Notes: generated from the letters alone by a model not told the origin. A stretch of 64,000 nt of DNA from an uncultured Prevotella sp. (GCA_900554545.1 USHW01000003.1:26268-90267); one strand, 5' to 3'; shown: positions 1 through 9,104, numbered from the stretch's first letter. Program-made: numbers and translations.

Positions 1-32
1 CGTGCCTCGTTTCTTTTTCACCGCCGCAGGCA

Positions 33-62
33 TTGCAGTGTGGCGGAAATTGACTAACTTTG
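33..62 (+). promoter_or_regulatory. Bacteroidetes-type promoter for the nitroreductase gene
   Basis: TTG at 33-35 and TAACTTTG at 55-62 are 19 bases apart. This fits the Bacteroidetes -33/-7 pattern (TTTG, then TAnnTTTG). It predicts a short leader before the ATG at 91. Confidence 0.6.
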
Positions 63-90
63 CGCTTGTATTAATAATAAGGTGAAGACT

Positions 91-831
91 ATGAAGACGA
101 TAAACACAAGGCGGAGCATCCGCAAATATTCTGACAAGGAGGTGACGGACGGGCTGCTGAACCGCCTCCTCGCCGAGGCCGCCCGCACGCAGACGATGGG
201 CAACATGCAGCTGTACAGCGTCGTTGTGACGCGCTCGCAGGAGATGAAGGAACGGCTCGCCCCGGCGCATTTCAACCAGCCGATGGTTACCGAAGCGCCT
301 GTGGTGCTGACGGTGTGCGCCGATTTCAACCGCGCAAGCCGCTGGTGCCGCTGCCGGAAGGCCGAACCGGGCTATGACAACTTCCTTTCGTTCATCAACG
401 CGGCCACCGACGCGCTGCTCTACACGCAGACTTTCTGCAACCTTGCGGAAGAAGAGGGGCTGGGACTGTGCTTCCTCGGCACTACCGTTTACCAGCCGCA
501 GGCGCTCATCGACGTGCTGCAGCTGCCTGAACTGGTGATGCCCGTGGCTACGCTCACAGTGGGATGGCCCGCCGAGGAACCTCCGCTGACCGACCGCCTG
601 CCGCTCGAATCGTTCGTGCACGACGAGACTTACCACGACTATTCGCCCGAGGACATCGACCGTTACTACGGCCCGAAGGAGGCGTTGGAGGAGAACCGCG
701 AGTTTGTACGCATCAATAACAAGGAGACGCTGGCGCAGATTTTCACCGACATACGCTATACAAAGAAAGACAACGAGTCAATGTCCGCCGGAATGATGGA
801 GGCATTGAAGAGGCAGGGTTTTGTTGTTTAG
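91..831 (+). CDS. Nitroreductase-family FMN oxidoreductase
   Basis: This 246-residue protein looks like a nitroreductase-fold NAD(P)H:FMN oxidoreductase of the NfsA/FRP-like type, probably cytosolic. The N-terminal TRRSIRKYSDKEV segment is the typical FMN-phosphate binding start of the family. A central stretch (LLYTQTFCNLAEEEGLGLCFLG) and the VATLTVGWPAE segment are also family-typical. A GTG at 82 is in frame, but the ATG at 91 is preferred because AAGGTGAAG just upstream can serve as ribosome binding site. The gene stands alone, with its own promoter at 33-62. The physiological substrate (nitro compound, quinone or flavin) cannot be read from the sequence. Confidence 0.85.
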   Translation: MKTINTRRSIRKYSDKEVTDGLLNRLLAEAARTQTMGNMQLYSVVVTRSQEMKERLAPAHFNQPMVTEAPVVLTVCADFNRASRWCRCRKAEPGYDNFLSFINAATDALLYTQTFCNLAEEEGLGLCFLGTTVYQPQALIDVLQLPELVMPVATLTVGWPAEEPPLTDRLPLESFVHDETYHDYSPEDIDRYYGPKEALEENREFVRINNKETLAQIFTDIRYTKKDNESMSAGMMEALKRQGFVV

Positions 832-964
832 GGTTATAAGGTCATGCGGTTTTAGGGTTATACGGTCGTGAGATGGTATGGCTTTAGGATTATGTTAATG
901 GCTGTTTGAACTGCCGCATAGTTCCCAAACCGTATAACCTGATGACCTTAAAACCGTATAACCG
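832..964. repeat. Short inverted repeats of a GGGTTATACGGT motif
   Basis: Two copies of a GGGTTATA(C/A)GGT-like motif on the + strand (around 831-871) are followed by their reverse complements ACCGTATAACC (around 938-963). The whole stretch can fold back on itself. No gene is visible. Confidence 0.55.
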
Positions 965-1012
965 TTCATGAAAAGCTGCACAATGTGTGAGCATTGTGCA
1001 GCTTTTCATGAA
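965..1012. terminator. Perfect 21-bp hairpin
   Basis: Arms 965-985 and 992-1012 are exact reverse complements around a 6-base loop (TGTGAG). There is no clear T-tract, so termination on either strand is only a guess. The core AAGCTGCA / TGCAGCTT recalls hairpins at 19588-19630 and 34076-34109. Confidence 0.6.
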
Positions 1013-1058
1013 CCATTTGACAAAAAATGTAAAATCAAAGCATTTTCTTTCCTTAAAA

Positions 1059-1400
1059 TTTGGATTGTTGACGGGAAATGACTATCTTTAGGGCAGAAAA
1101 CAAAGACGCACAGTATAAGTTGTCAACGGTCTCGATGCAGGGAAAAAGAAATGTCAGAATAACTCTGATATATTAGACAACTGATGAACGTGTGATGTAC
1201 TTTCGAGTAACGGGATGTTTGGAAAGATGGTAAATGTTTGATGTCATGGAGATGTTTTTTCACTAAGATGAGAGGGAAATAAAGAAAACAAGTTGTTGAT
1301 ATGGATGTTTTTAATTAATGGTTGAACAGGCATCCTGTTACTGGACTAAAGGAAAAGAGGACGCGCCATTGCGAAGGATATGGCGCATCCTCTTCTTTTT
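1059..1400 (+). ncRNA. Candidate ~300-nt RNA or nhaA leader with its own promoter and terminator
   Basis: TTTG at 1059-1062 and TATCTTTA at 1083-1090 are 20 bases apart, which makes a good Bacteroidetes promoter. The predicted transcript starts near 1097, contains small hairpins (for example AACAGG/CCTGTT near 1325-1339) and ends at the terminator at 1355-1400. No convincing ORF is present. It could be a free small RNA, or a leader that controls nhaA by attenuation. I could not assign it to a known family. Confidence 0.4.
1355..1400 (+). terminator. Rho-independent terminator upstream of nhaA
   Basis: AAGAGG-A-CGCGCCAT pairs with ATGGCGC-A-TCCTCTT around a loop of about 10 bases, followed by CTTTTT at 1395-1400. 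It lies 44 bases before the nhaA start. Confidence 0.7.
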
Positions 1401-1443
1401 GTGCCGTCTTGAAAGCATGTAATTTTCAATGAAAATATAGCCA

Positions 1444-2757
1444 ATGAAGTATCAGAAGAAGATAAGCCGGGGCCTCGTCATGCCCTTGCAGCAGTTCATA
1501 CAAAGGGAAAAGTCGGCCGGCATAGTGCTCGGCGTAAGTGTGGTTGTGGCCTTGCTGCTGGCCAATTCGCCGTGGAGCGAGGAGTATTTCCACTTGTTCG
1601 AGCATAAGCTCGGTTTCGTTTTCAACGGCGAGAACTACCTTTACTACTCGCTTCACCACTGGATTAACGACGGACTTATGTCGATGTTCTTCTTCGTTGT
1701 GGGGCTTGAGCTGAAGCGCGAGTTCATCGGCGGCGAGCTGGCCGACCCCCGCAACACCATCCTTCCGATAGGTGCCGCCGTGGCCGGGATGATTGTTCCG
1801 GCGCTGATTTACACCGTGCTGAACGCCGGAACGCCGTCGGCTGGTGGCTGGGGAATACCGATGGCAACCGACATAGCGTTCTCTCTCGCCATAATCTACG
1901 CCCTTGGCGACCGCGTTCCGCTGGCTGCCAAGGTGTTTCTGACTACGCTCGCCATCGTCGACGACCTCGGGGCGGTGGTTGTCATCGCGCTGTTCTATAC
2001 CTCGGAAATATCGCTTGCCAACATCGCCGTCGGCCTGGCGTTCCTCGGAGTGATGTTCGCCGCCAACAAGATGGGCGTGAAGAATGTCGTGTTTTACGGC
2101 CTCTTGGGCATCGGCGGAGTATGGACGGCCTTCCTGATGTCGGGCATTCACGCCACGATAGCCGCCGTTTTGGCAGCCTTCGTCATACCTTCAGACGCCC
2201 GTCTGCCCGAGCCTTTATATCTTAAAAGGGCGGCAAACAACCTGCGGCGGTTCGCCGGAATAAAGCCGAACAACGTCTCGACGCTTGAACACGAGCAAGT
2301 GGAAGTCATCGCGGACATGATGAACGACACGCGCGACGCCATCCCTCCGTCGCAGCGTTTGGAACATGCCATGCACCCGTTCGTGTCGTTCGTCGTCATG
2401 CCTGTGTTCGCCTTGGCCAATGCCGGGGTGTCGTTCGCCGGGCTTGACGTGCAGAGTGTGTTCTCGACCAACGTCGCACCGGGCGTTGCCTTGGGGCTTC
2501 TCGTCGGCAAGCCGTTGGGCATCGCGCTCTCCGTTTACCTGCTTGTGCGGCTCGGAATAGCGAAGAAGACCGAGGCGTTGACGGCGAGGCGCATTGTAGG
2601 TCTTGGCTTCCTGGCCTCCATCGGGTTCACAATGTCGATGTTCATATCCACCCTTGCCTTCACCGACGGCATGATGTTGATGCAGGCAAAGATAGGAATT
2701 TTCGCCGCGTCGATACTCGGCGGCGCGATAGGTTACTGCCTGTTGAAGCGTAAGTGA
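1444..2757 (+). CDS. nhaA: Na+/H+ antiporter NhaA
   Basis: A 437-residue inner-membrane sodium/proton antiporter for pH and salt homeostasis. Family signatures are clear: the MFFFVVGLELKRE segment near residues 81-93, Asp143 in MATDIAFSLAI, and the Asp173-Asp174 pair in LAIVDDLGAVVV, which in NhaA form the cation/proton binding site. About eleven or twelve hydrophobic segments are visible. Length is slightly above E. coli NhaA because of an insertion in the middle. The start is the ATG at 1444. A terminator lies just upstream and a bidirectional terminator at 2762-2793 just downstream, so it is a monocistronic unit, possibly controlled through the upstream leader. Confidence 0.97.
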   Translation: MKYQKKISRGLVMPLQQFIQREKSAGIVLGVSVVVALLLANSPWSEEYFHLFEHKLGFVFNGENYLYYSLHHWINDGLMSMFFFVVGLELKREFIGGELADPRNTILPIGAAVAGMIVPALIYTVLNAGTPSAGGWGIPMATDIAFSLAIIYALGDRVPLAAKVFLTTLAIVDDLGAVVVIALFYTSEISLANIAVGLAFLGVMFAANKMGVKNVVFYGLLGIGGVWTAFLMSGIHATIAAVLAAFVIPSDARLPEPLYLKRAANNLRRFAGIKPNNVSTLEHEQVEVIADMMNDTRDAIPPSQRLEHAMHPFVSFVVMPVFALANAGVSFAGLDVQSVFSTNVAPGVALGLLVGKPLGIALSVYLLVRLGIAKKTEALTARRIVGLGFLASIGFTMSMFISTLAFTDGMMLMQAKIGIFAASILGGAIGYCLLKRK

Positions 2758-2761
2758 ATAA

Positions 2762-2793
2762 AACAAGAAAGCCCACAACTGGGCTTTCTTGTT
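2762..2793. terminator. Bidirectional terminator between nhaA and a convergent gene
   Basis: AACAAGAAAGCCC (2762-2774) pairs with GGGCTTTCTTGTT (2781-2793) around a 6-base loop. The right arm touches the stop codon of the convergent minus-strand gene, so the hairpin serves both genes. Confidence 0.8.
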
Positions 2794-3844
2794 ATTGCAT
2801 CAGGCCGCCTTCTACGAAAAACACTGTTTCGTTGAGCTTGTCTGAATTGGTTTTGGCGTCTTTGAACACGCCGGGCACGGTAACGATGCCGTCCTCTTGC
2901 AGTGCGTCCATCAGCTCCCACATCACCTCATGGTAAAGAGCTACCACGGCAACATCGGCCTCACGGAAGCCGAAACGCAACGACATGTCGCCGCAACGGC
3001 CTTTAAGTGCGGTGCTGATGGCGTTCACCAAGCGTTCAGTTGTTTGATGGAAGGAGTCTTCTTTCTGCCTGATTATCGGGAAAAGGGCGTTGCCTTGGGC
3101 ATCGACAAGCCCGTAAGCAGCGAGCTTTTTGGCAAGTTCCGCATCACATACTTTGCCGTTCTGCCTTATCTCGTCTGCCAAACGCTCCATCGTTTTGACG
3201 CCGGGCGCAATTCTGCTGTCAAGATATGTCAGGCACAAGTCTTGCTCGCCGTAGCCGTTTGTGCCGTAAGCCGCACTCTGTCTCGGCTCGTACAACACCC
3301 AGTAACAGCCGCTCCAAGTGGTCTTTTTGCCGAAATCGTCAAAGAGAAAGAGCTTCGTCCACATCCTGCCGTCAAGCAAATAAGAGAACGTAAGAGACAA
3401 AACGTTGCGCCCATAGCCCATGCTGTCGGCCGTCTCGGCAAACCTTTTGAAGTCCGTTTTGCAGTCTTTGTATATGTCGGCGGCCACCTCACGGGCGAAG
3501 TTTCTTAGCTCTTTGGTCTGCTGTTGGTCAAGGATTGGTATTACCGTTTGCCACTTTCCGCCGTGCCGTTCGATAATTCCGCCGACCTCAAGCAGCATCA
3601 ACTGGCTGTCGGAACACGTTATTCCGCTGTTACGCAGTTCGCTTGCCGTCATCGGATTGCGCAGCGCATAGACTATCTCCCAGTTGTTGTCGGTCGTCAC
3701 ATAGTCGGAAGGCTGGTGGCCGGTGAGTGCTACAAACTGCGTGGCTTCCCATTCGCTGTACGGTCTCAAGCCGCCTTTCGGCTGCGAGTAAGCGCTCACC
3801 GAGGCTGCAATTACGGCTAAAACAGTGATGATAAAATGTTTCAT
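2792..3844 (-). CDS. Exported protein of unknown function
   Basis: I do not recognise the family. From the ATG at 3844 it is 350 residues and begins with a good signal peptide (MKHFIITVLAVIAASVSAYSQ), so it is exported to the periplasm or beyond. An in-frame ATG at 3862 would add six residues before the signal peptide and is less likely. The mature part is soluble, with no obvious repeats, catalytic motif or lipobox. It is convergent with nhaA, with which it shares a terminator, and lies downstream of the fumarase gene on the same strand, separated by a strong hairpin, so it is probably transcribed separately. Confidence 0.75.
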   Translation of the reverse strand: MKHFIITVLAVIAASVSAYSQPKGGLRPYSEWEATQFVALTGHQPSDYVTTDNNWEIVYALRNPMTASELRNSGITCSDSQLMLLEVGGIIERHGGKWQTVIPILDQQQTKELRNFAREVAADIYKDCKTDFKRFAETADSMGYGRNVLSLTFSYLLDGRMWTKLFLFDDFGKKTTWSGCYWVLYEPRQSAAYGTNGYGEQDLCLTYLDSRIAPGVKTMERLADEIRQNGKVCDAELAKKLAAYGLVDAQGNALFPIIRQKEDSFHQTTERLVNAISTALKGRCGDMSLRFGFREADVAVVALYHEVMWELMDALQEDGIVTVPGVFKDAKTNSDKLNETVFFVEGGLMQ

Positions 3845-3868
3845 TGCAATGTAGTTTGTCATTATATA

Positions 3869-3912
3869 GAAAACAACAAGCAGATAACGGAAGTCCCGTT
3901 GTCTGCTTGTTG
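3869..3912 (-). terminator. Terminator downstream of fumarase
   Basis: A 17-bp stem (3874-3890 with 3896-3912, one wobble) with a 5-base loop, followed on the minus strand by TTTTC. It lies about 50 bases past the fumarase stop codon. Confidence 0.7.
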
Positions 3913-3957
3913 CATATTAACTCGTTACTTGTAAACTCGTCCCTTGTCTGCTAAAGA
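3913..3957. repeat. Short copy of the ACTTGT/CTCGTC low-complexity repeat
   Basis: The text AACTCGTTACTTGTAAACTC followed by GTCCCTTGTCTGCT is built from the same degenerate units seen at 9043-9104 and 62362-62520. Confidence 0.5.
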
Positions 3958-3959
3958 AC

Positions 3960-5603
3960 TTACTTGCATGACGGAGTCCACGGTTTCAGCTGCTTGAAGA
4001 AGTCGTTGCCCTTGTCGTCCACGAGGATGAAAGCAGGGAAGTCAACCACGTTAATCTTCCAGATTGCCTCCATGCCAAGTTCCGGATACTCAACGCATTC
4101 AATGCTCTTGATGCTGTTCATCGAAAGAACGGCAGCCGGACCGCCGATGCTTCCGAGGTAGAAACCGCCGTGTTTCTTGCATGCGTCGGTAACAACCTGT
4201 GTGCGGTTGCCTTTCGCAATCATCACCATAGAGCCTCCGTGGTCTTGGAACTCGTCAACATACGGGTCCATGCGGTTGGCCGTTGTCGGTCCCATCGAGC
4301 CGCAAGGCATTCCTTCGGGGGTCTTTGCGGGACCAGCGTAGAGCACGGGATGGTCTTTGAAATACTGCGGCAGGTCTTCGCCTGCGTCCAAACGAGCCTT
4401 CAGTTTGGCATGAGCGATGTCGCGTGCTACGATAATCGTGCCGTTGAGGCTTACACGTGTAGACACCGGGTACTGTGAAAGTATCTTGCAGATTTCGCTC
4501 ATCGGCTGGTTCAGGTCAATGCGCACGGCGTCGCCCTCGCCAGCGTTGCGCAGTTCTTCGGGTATGAGTTCGCCGGGATTATCGTCCAGTTTCTCAATCC
4601 AAACGCCGTCTTTCGTTATCTTGGCCTTGATGTTTCGGTCGGCAGAGCAGCTCACTCCGAGTCCGATTGGGCACGATGCACCGTGGCGCGGCAGGCGGAT
4701 TACGCGGATGTCGTGGGCGAAATACTTGCCGCCGAACTGCGCTCCGAGTCCGATTTTGTGCGCTTCTTCCAACAGTTGCTTCTCAAGCTCTACGTCGCGG
4801 AAGGCCCTTCCCGTCTCGTCTCCTGTCGTGGGGAGGTTGTCATAGTAATGAGTTGATGCGAGCTTCACGGTCAAGAGGTTCTTCTCGGCCGATGTTCCGC
4901 CAATCACGAAGGCAATATGATAAGGAGGACAAGCCGCCGTTCCGAGTGTCTTCATCTTCTCAACGAGGAACGGAACCAGCGTGCCGGGGTTCTGTATCCT
5001 GGCCTTTGTCTCCTGATAGAAGTACGTCTTGTTGGCCGAGCCGCCGCCCTTAACCACGCAGAGGAACTTGTACTCCATACCCTCCGTTGCCTCGATGTCA
5101 ATCTGGGCAGGCAGGTTGCAGCGTGTGTTCACCTCCTCGTACATCGAGAGGGGAGCGTTCTGAGAGTAGCGCAGGTTCTCTTCGGTGTATGTCTTGTACA
5201 CTCCTTTCGACAGAGCCTCTTCGTCGCAGAAGCCCGTCCACACCTGTTGTCCCTTCTCGCCGTGGATGATTGCCGTGCCGGTATCCTGGCAGAAAGGCAG
5301 CTTTCCCTTGCAAGCCACCTCGGCGTTGCGCAGGAATGTCAGTGCCACATACTTGTCGTTGTCGCTCGCTTCGGGGTCAGTCAGGATTTTAGCCACCTGC
5401 TCGTTGTGAGCGCGGCGCAGCAAAAAGTTGACATCCCTGAAGGCCGCGTTGGCAAGCATCGTCAACGCTTCAGGACTTACTTTGAGGATAGGTGTGCCCT
5501 CGAACTCGCTAACCGACACGCCGTCTTTGGTCAAGAGATAGTACTCCGTGTCGTCTTTGCCCAGCTGAAACATGGGTGCGTACTTGAAATCAGGTGTTGC
5601 CAT
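3960..5603 (-). CDS. fum: Class I fumarate hydratase, [4Fe-4S] type
   Basis: A 547-residue cytosolic enzyme interconverting fumarate and malate, homologous to E. coli FumA/FumB. In the Prevotella/Bacteroides group this step belongs to the reductive succinate branch. Cysteines at about 105 (KLPFCQDTGT), 225 (GTAACPPYH) and 311 or 319 (GASCPIGLGVSC) match the three cluster ligands of FumA in position and context. The N- and C-terminal Fe-S hydrolyase domains are both complete. The start at 5603 (MATPDFKYAP) is chosen over an upstream in-frame ATG at 5645 because its position matches the family. A -7 box at 5721-5728 and a terminator at 3869-3912 define a single-gene unit. Confidence 0.95.
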   Translation of the reverse strand: MATPDFKYAPMFQLGKDDTEYYLLTKDGVSVSEFEGTPILKVSPEALTMLANAAFRDVNFLLRRAHNEQVAKILTDPEASDNDKYVALTFLRNAEVACKGKLPFCQDTGTAIIHGEKGQQVWTGFCDEEALSKGVYKTYTEENLRYSQNAPLSMYEEVNTRCNLPAQIDIEATEGMEYKFLCVVKGGGSANKTYFYQETKARIQNPGTLVPFLVEKMKTLGTAACPPYHIAFVIGGTSAEKNLLTVKLASTHYYDNLPTTGDETGRAFRDVELEKQLLEEAHKIGLGAQFGGKYFAHDIRVIRLPRHGASCPIGLGVSCSADRNIKAKITKDGVWIEKLDDNPGELIPEELRNAGEGDAVRIDLNQPMSEICKILSQYPVSTRVSLNGTIIVARDIAHAKLKARLDAGEDLPQYFKDHPVLYAGPAKTPEGMPCGSMGPTTANRMDPYVDEFQDHGGSMVMIAKGNRTQVVTDACKKHGGFYLGSIGGPAAVLSMNSIKSIECVEYPELGMEAIWKINVVDFPAFILVDDKGNDFFKQLKPWTPSCK

Positions 5604-5720
5604 AATGTTTTGTTGAAGGTTTGATGTCCACCACAACCTCGCCAATCTGAGGAAAATCCTTGTCCTGACAGGATTGCCGTGGGTATTTGTAAAGTTTTTA
5701 TTTATATGTTTTTACTTTTG

Positions 5721-5728
5721 CAAAGGTA
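5721..5728 (-). promoter_or_regulatory. -7 box for the fumarase gene
   Basis: The minus strand reads TACCTTTG, matching TAnnTTTG. No clean -33 TTTG was found at the right distance. Predicted leader is about 110 bases. The rest of 5604-5992 holds only the repeat at 5832-5935. Confidence 0.5.
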
Positions 5729-5831
5729 TGTATTTTTTCCGAGAAACGGGGACTTCTATATGTTTATTTAACCTTAATAAAACATGGTTTGGCCGCTGTT
5801 CCCAGCGCAAGTCTTGGCGGCTTTGCAACCA

Positions 5832-5935
5832 GTTGATAATCAACGTCTTTCCAATATGCCGCCTTTTAGCCTGCAAAAGACGGCCTTTTACACGCTAAAA
5901 GGTGGCCTTTCGCAATGCAAAAGACCACCTCTTGG
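5832..5935. repeat. Composite AAAGG(T/C)GGCCTTTT repeat, copy A
   Basis: It begins with the small palindrome GTTGATAATCAAC and continues with CTTTCCAATATGCCGCCTTT and alternating modules of the type GCAAAAGACGGCCTTTT and TAAAAGGTGGCC. Seven other copies occur in this window. It lies between the 3' end of the M16 gene and the fumarase promoter. Confidence 0.8.
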
Positions 5936-5992
5936 AAAATGAAAGATTAAGAATGAAAAATTAAAAGTCTATTTTTGGATGCTGAAACGGCG

Positions 5993-8899
5993 TCAATAGC
6001 CGAAGATTTCTTCGGTCGTAAGCCTCTTGATGGGGCCGATTTTCTCCAACGCTTCCATGTCAAGCTGCTTCTCGTCGCCGAGGATTATGTAGCGGTAAGG
6101 CTTCTTTGCCATCGTCTCCTGTTCGAACTTCGCCACGTCGTCCATCGTCAGCGAGGGCACGGCCTCGTACACTTTCTTGTTAATGTCGTAGTCAATGCCG
6201 CGGTCGCGTGCGCCAAGATATGTGTAAATCAGGTTTTCCTTGGTGACACGCCGTGTGGCGAGGCGCTTCATCAGAGCCTGTTTCGCCAATTCGAGAGCCT
6301 TGTCCGACTGCGGAATAGTGTCGATGATGCTGTTGAAAGTGCGGATGCAGTCCATCATCTTGTCGTTCTGCGATATGATGTAAGTGTAGGCGTATTCAGG
6401 CTGTCCCTTGTATCCCGGCGTGCCGTACATGGCGAACGCGCTGTAAGCAAGGCCGCGGGCTTCGCGCAATTCCTGGAACACCACCGTGTTCATGCCGCCT
6501 CCGTAGTACTCATTGAACAGCGAGATGACCGGCTGCTGCTCGGGGTTCCACTGGCGTCCGTCGTTGTGGAACTGTATCATGTATATGTTCTTGGCGTCAT
6601 ACGGGGCTATCAGCACCTCGTTCTGCGTGGTCTGCTGCATCTTGTAAGGCTTGCCTGCGGGCACGTCTGCAAGTGTCTTGGCCGTCTTCTGGCCCTTGTC
6701 GATAACGGCGGTAAGCTCGTTCAGCTCCATCGGACCATAGTAGAGCACCTCGTGCTTGTAGCCTTTCAGTGCCTTAATCATGTCGACGAGCTTCTGCGGA
6801 TTCATCTCTTTCAGCTCTTCCGACGACGGAATGTTGAGATACGTGTTGTAAGCGCCGTACATTCCATACGTTTGCAGGCGGCTGAAGTTTGCACTTTGGT
6901 CGAGCTTGTTGTCGGCACGCGACTTCTCTTCTATGCCCACAAACTTTGTGTAAGCGTCCGTGTCAACCTTCGCGTTGGCTATTACGTCGTCGAGCAAAGC
7001 CATCGCCTCGGGCATGTTTTCAGCCAATCCGTTCAGGTAAATCCTGATGGCTTTCGTGTCAACTATTACCCCGTAGTTGCAGGCTAAGCTGTAAAACTTC
7101 TGCTTTACCTGCTCGGCGGTCATCTTGTCAGTGCCGAGATAGTTGAGATATTGTGCGGCGTAAGGCAGCCATTTGTCGCTTTCCTCGCCGAATTTATAGT
7201 AATAGCTCAGTGTGAAGCGGCCGTTTTCGGTGTTCTTCACGTACAGCACTGGCAGGCCGTTCTTCGTCGTTGCCCTGGTCAGGTCTTTGTCGAAGTCTAC
7301 GAACTTGGGCTGTATAGGCTCCGTTTCAGAGTTGATTATTTCCGTGACGAACGCGCTCTGCATGTCGCGGTTGGTAGGTATCGCCGTTATTTCGGGCTTG
7401 TCTATCTTCTTGATTGTCGAGTCAACGCCCGTGCGTTTGTACACGGCTATGTAGTTGTCGAGGAAGTGTCGGTTGGCAAAGTCCACGATTTGCTGCTTCG
7501 TTATTCCCGATATGCGGTCTAAGCGGCCAACAACATCGCTCCACTTCTGACGGTTTATGAATGCGTTGACGAACATGTCGGCACGCCCGGCGTTACTTTC
7601 GAGCGTGGTGTAGAAACTCAGCTTCTTGTTGTTGATAACCGCCTTGAGCAAATCTTCGCTGAAGTCGCCCTTCTTTATCTTGTCAATCTCGCCGAGCATC
7701 AGTGCCTTAACGTCGTCAAGAGACTGTCCCTCCTTAGGATATCCGGCCATTACGAAGCCTGAATATTCGGCCAGCGGATAGGTGAACGTTCCTCCGCCGA
7801 GCCACTTCATCTGCTGGTCGAGGTCGAGGTCCATAAGTCCTGCCTTGCCGTTTGACAGCATGTCGGATATCACGTCGAGCGTATCTGTCTGGAAAGAGGC
7901 TGCCTTGTCAAACCTCCATGCCATGTAAATGTTCTCCGCCTCCTGTCCTACAACGGTGGTGTCGGCCGGCGCCGTGCGGTCGGGGATTGGTGCATACTGC
8001 GGCTGAGAGAGGTCGGGGTTGGGCTTCCATGTGCCGAAATACTTGTCAATCAGAGCTATAACCTTGTCCGGGTCGAAGTCGCCGGCCATGCATATTGCCA
8101 CGTTGTTGGGCACGTAATAGCGCTTAAAGTAGTTCTTTATGTTTACTATTGACGGGTTCTTCAGGTGCTCCTGCGTTCCGATGGTTGTCTGCGTACCGTA
8201 AGGATGGCCGGGGAACAGCAGGGCGTTCATGGCGTCGAACAGCTTGTTTGCGTCGCTTGCGAGACCTATGTTGTACTCCTCGTACACGGCCTCAAGCTCC
8301 GTGTGGAAGCCTCGGATTACCATGTTCTGGAAGCGGTCGGACTGTATCCGCGCCCAGTTCTCAATCTCGTTGGCCGGTATGTCTTCAACGTAGCAGGTCA
8401 CGTCGTTGCTTGTGTAGGCGTTGGTTCCCTGCGCTCCGATTGACGACATCAGCTTGTCGTACTCGTTGGGGATGAAGTATTTTGCCGCCAGCTGCGAAAT
8501 GCTGTCTATCTGGTGGTAGTAGGCGCGGCGCTGGAGCGAGTCCTTCAGCGTGCGGTAAACCTCAAAACGGTTCTGTATGGAGTCAAGAAGCGGGGCTTCG
8601 GCGGCTGCGTCTGATGTTCCGAATTGCCGTGTTCCCTTGAACATAAGGTGCTCAAGATAGTGTGCCAGACCTGTTGTTTCGGGCGGGTCGTTGCGGCTTC
8701 CCGTGCGTACGGCGATGTACGTCTGTATGCGCGGTTTCTCGTTGTTGACCGACAAGTACACCGTAAGGCCGTTGTCAAGGGTGTAGATGCGTGTCTTCAT
8801 CAGGTCGCCGGGAACGGTCTGATACTTGTATTCCTTTGCCTGTAAGGGCAGCACAAGTGCAAGCAGGAATGCAAAAAGCGCTTTTCTTAGTTTGTTCAT
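5993..8899 (-). CDS. Exported M16 (pitrilysin-type) zinc metallopeptidase
   Basis: A 968-residue protein with an N-terminal signal peptide (about residues 1-21, ending LPLQA), placing it in the periplasm. The inverted zinc motif HYLEH is at residues 80-84, and a downstream TELEAVYEEYN stretch supplies the distal Glu ligand, as in pitrilysin, insulysin and processing peptidases. Its length fits a two-lobed protein with a second, inactive M16 domain in the C-terminal half (for example YYGGGMNTVVFQELREARGLAYS, the typical substrate-binding element). It probably degrades peptides; the natural substrate is unknown. The neighbouring DUF4954 gene is on the same strand, 205 bases upstream. Confidence 0.92.
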   Translation of the reverse strand: MNKLRKALFAFLLALVLPLQAKEYKYQTVPGDLMKTRIYTLDNGLTVYLSVNNEKPRIQTYIAVRTGSRNDPPETTGLAHYLEHLMFKGTRQFGTSDAAAEAPLLDSIQNRFEVYRTLKDSLQRRAYYHQIDSISQLAAKYFIPNEYDKLMSSIGAQGTNAYTSNDVTCYVEDIPANEIENWARIQSDRFQNMVIRGFHTELEAVYEEYNIGLASDANKLFDAMNALLFPGHPYGTQTTIGTQEHLKNPSIVNIKNYFKRYYVPNNVAICMAGDFDPDKVIALIDKYFGTWKPNPDLSQPQYAPIPDRTAPADTTVVGQEAENIYMAWRFDKAASFQTDTLDVISDMLSNGKAGLMDLDLDQQMKWLGGGTFTYPLAEYSGFVMAGYPKEGQSLDDVKALMLGEIDKIKKGDFSEDLLKAVINNKKLSFYTTLESNAGRADMFVNAFINRQKWSDVVGRLDRISGITKQQIVDFANRHFLDNYIAVYKRTGVDSTIKKIDKPEITAIPTNRDMQSAFVTEIINSETEPIQPKFVDFDKDLTRATTKNGLPVLYVKNTENGRFTLSYYYKFGEESDKWLPYAAQYLNYLGTDKMTAEQVKQKFYSLACNYGVIVDTKAIRIYLNGLAENMPEAMALLDDVIANAKVDTDAYTKFVGIEEKSRADNKLDQSANFSRLQTYGMYGAYNTYLNIPSSEELKEMNPQKLVDMIKALKGYKHEVLYYGPMELNELTAVIDKGQKTAKTLADVPAGKPYKMQQTTQNEVLIAPYDAKNIYMIQFHNDGRQWNPEQQPVISLFNEYYGGGMNTVVFQELREARGLAYSAFAMYGTPGYKGQPEYAYTYIISQNDKMMDCIRTFNSIIDTIPQSDKALELAKQALMKRLATRRVTKENLIYTYLGARDRGIDYDINKKVYEAVPSLTMDDVAKFEQETMAKKPYRYIILGDEKQLDMEALEKIGPIKRLTTEEIFGY

Positions 8900-9104
8900 A
8901 TATTATGTGTATTTGGTAGTTAAAGAAGTTTTTATTGGTAGTTAAAGTAGTTAAAGGATTTTTTCGCTTCGCTCAAGGAAACTCTCGCTCACTGCGTTCG
9001 CTAAAGAGTTAAAGACAAATGCTTTGCCACTTGTATCTTGTTTCTTGTCGACTTGTTCCTCGTCTGCTCGTCCCTTGTCCCTCGTCTGCTTGTCAACTCG
9101 TACC
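8900..9104. repeat. Low-complexity intergenic repeats
   Basis: The stretch starts with GTAGTTAAAG-type units (also near 21505-21620), then has CGCTCACTGCGTTCGC-like text, and ends with a run of degenerate CTTGTC / CTCGTC units at about 9043-9104, as at 62362-62520. No gene is visible. Confidence 0.55.

Noticed and set aside
1135..1176. A 13-codon frame inside the RNA upstream of nhaA
   Set aside because: Too short, no ribosome binding site, no runs of regulatory codons that would suggest a leader peptide.
5975..7087. A 370-codon open frame on the + strand
   Set aside because: It is antisense to the conserved M16 peptidase gene, contains no recognisable domain, and has no promoter. Long antisense frames are frequent in this GC-rich DNA.
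9043..9104. Repeat run that might be a CRISPR array (also 62362-62530)
   Set aside because: Units are short, degenerate and adjacent without unique spacers, and no cas genes are present.
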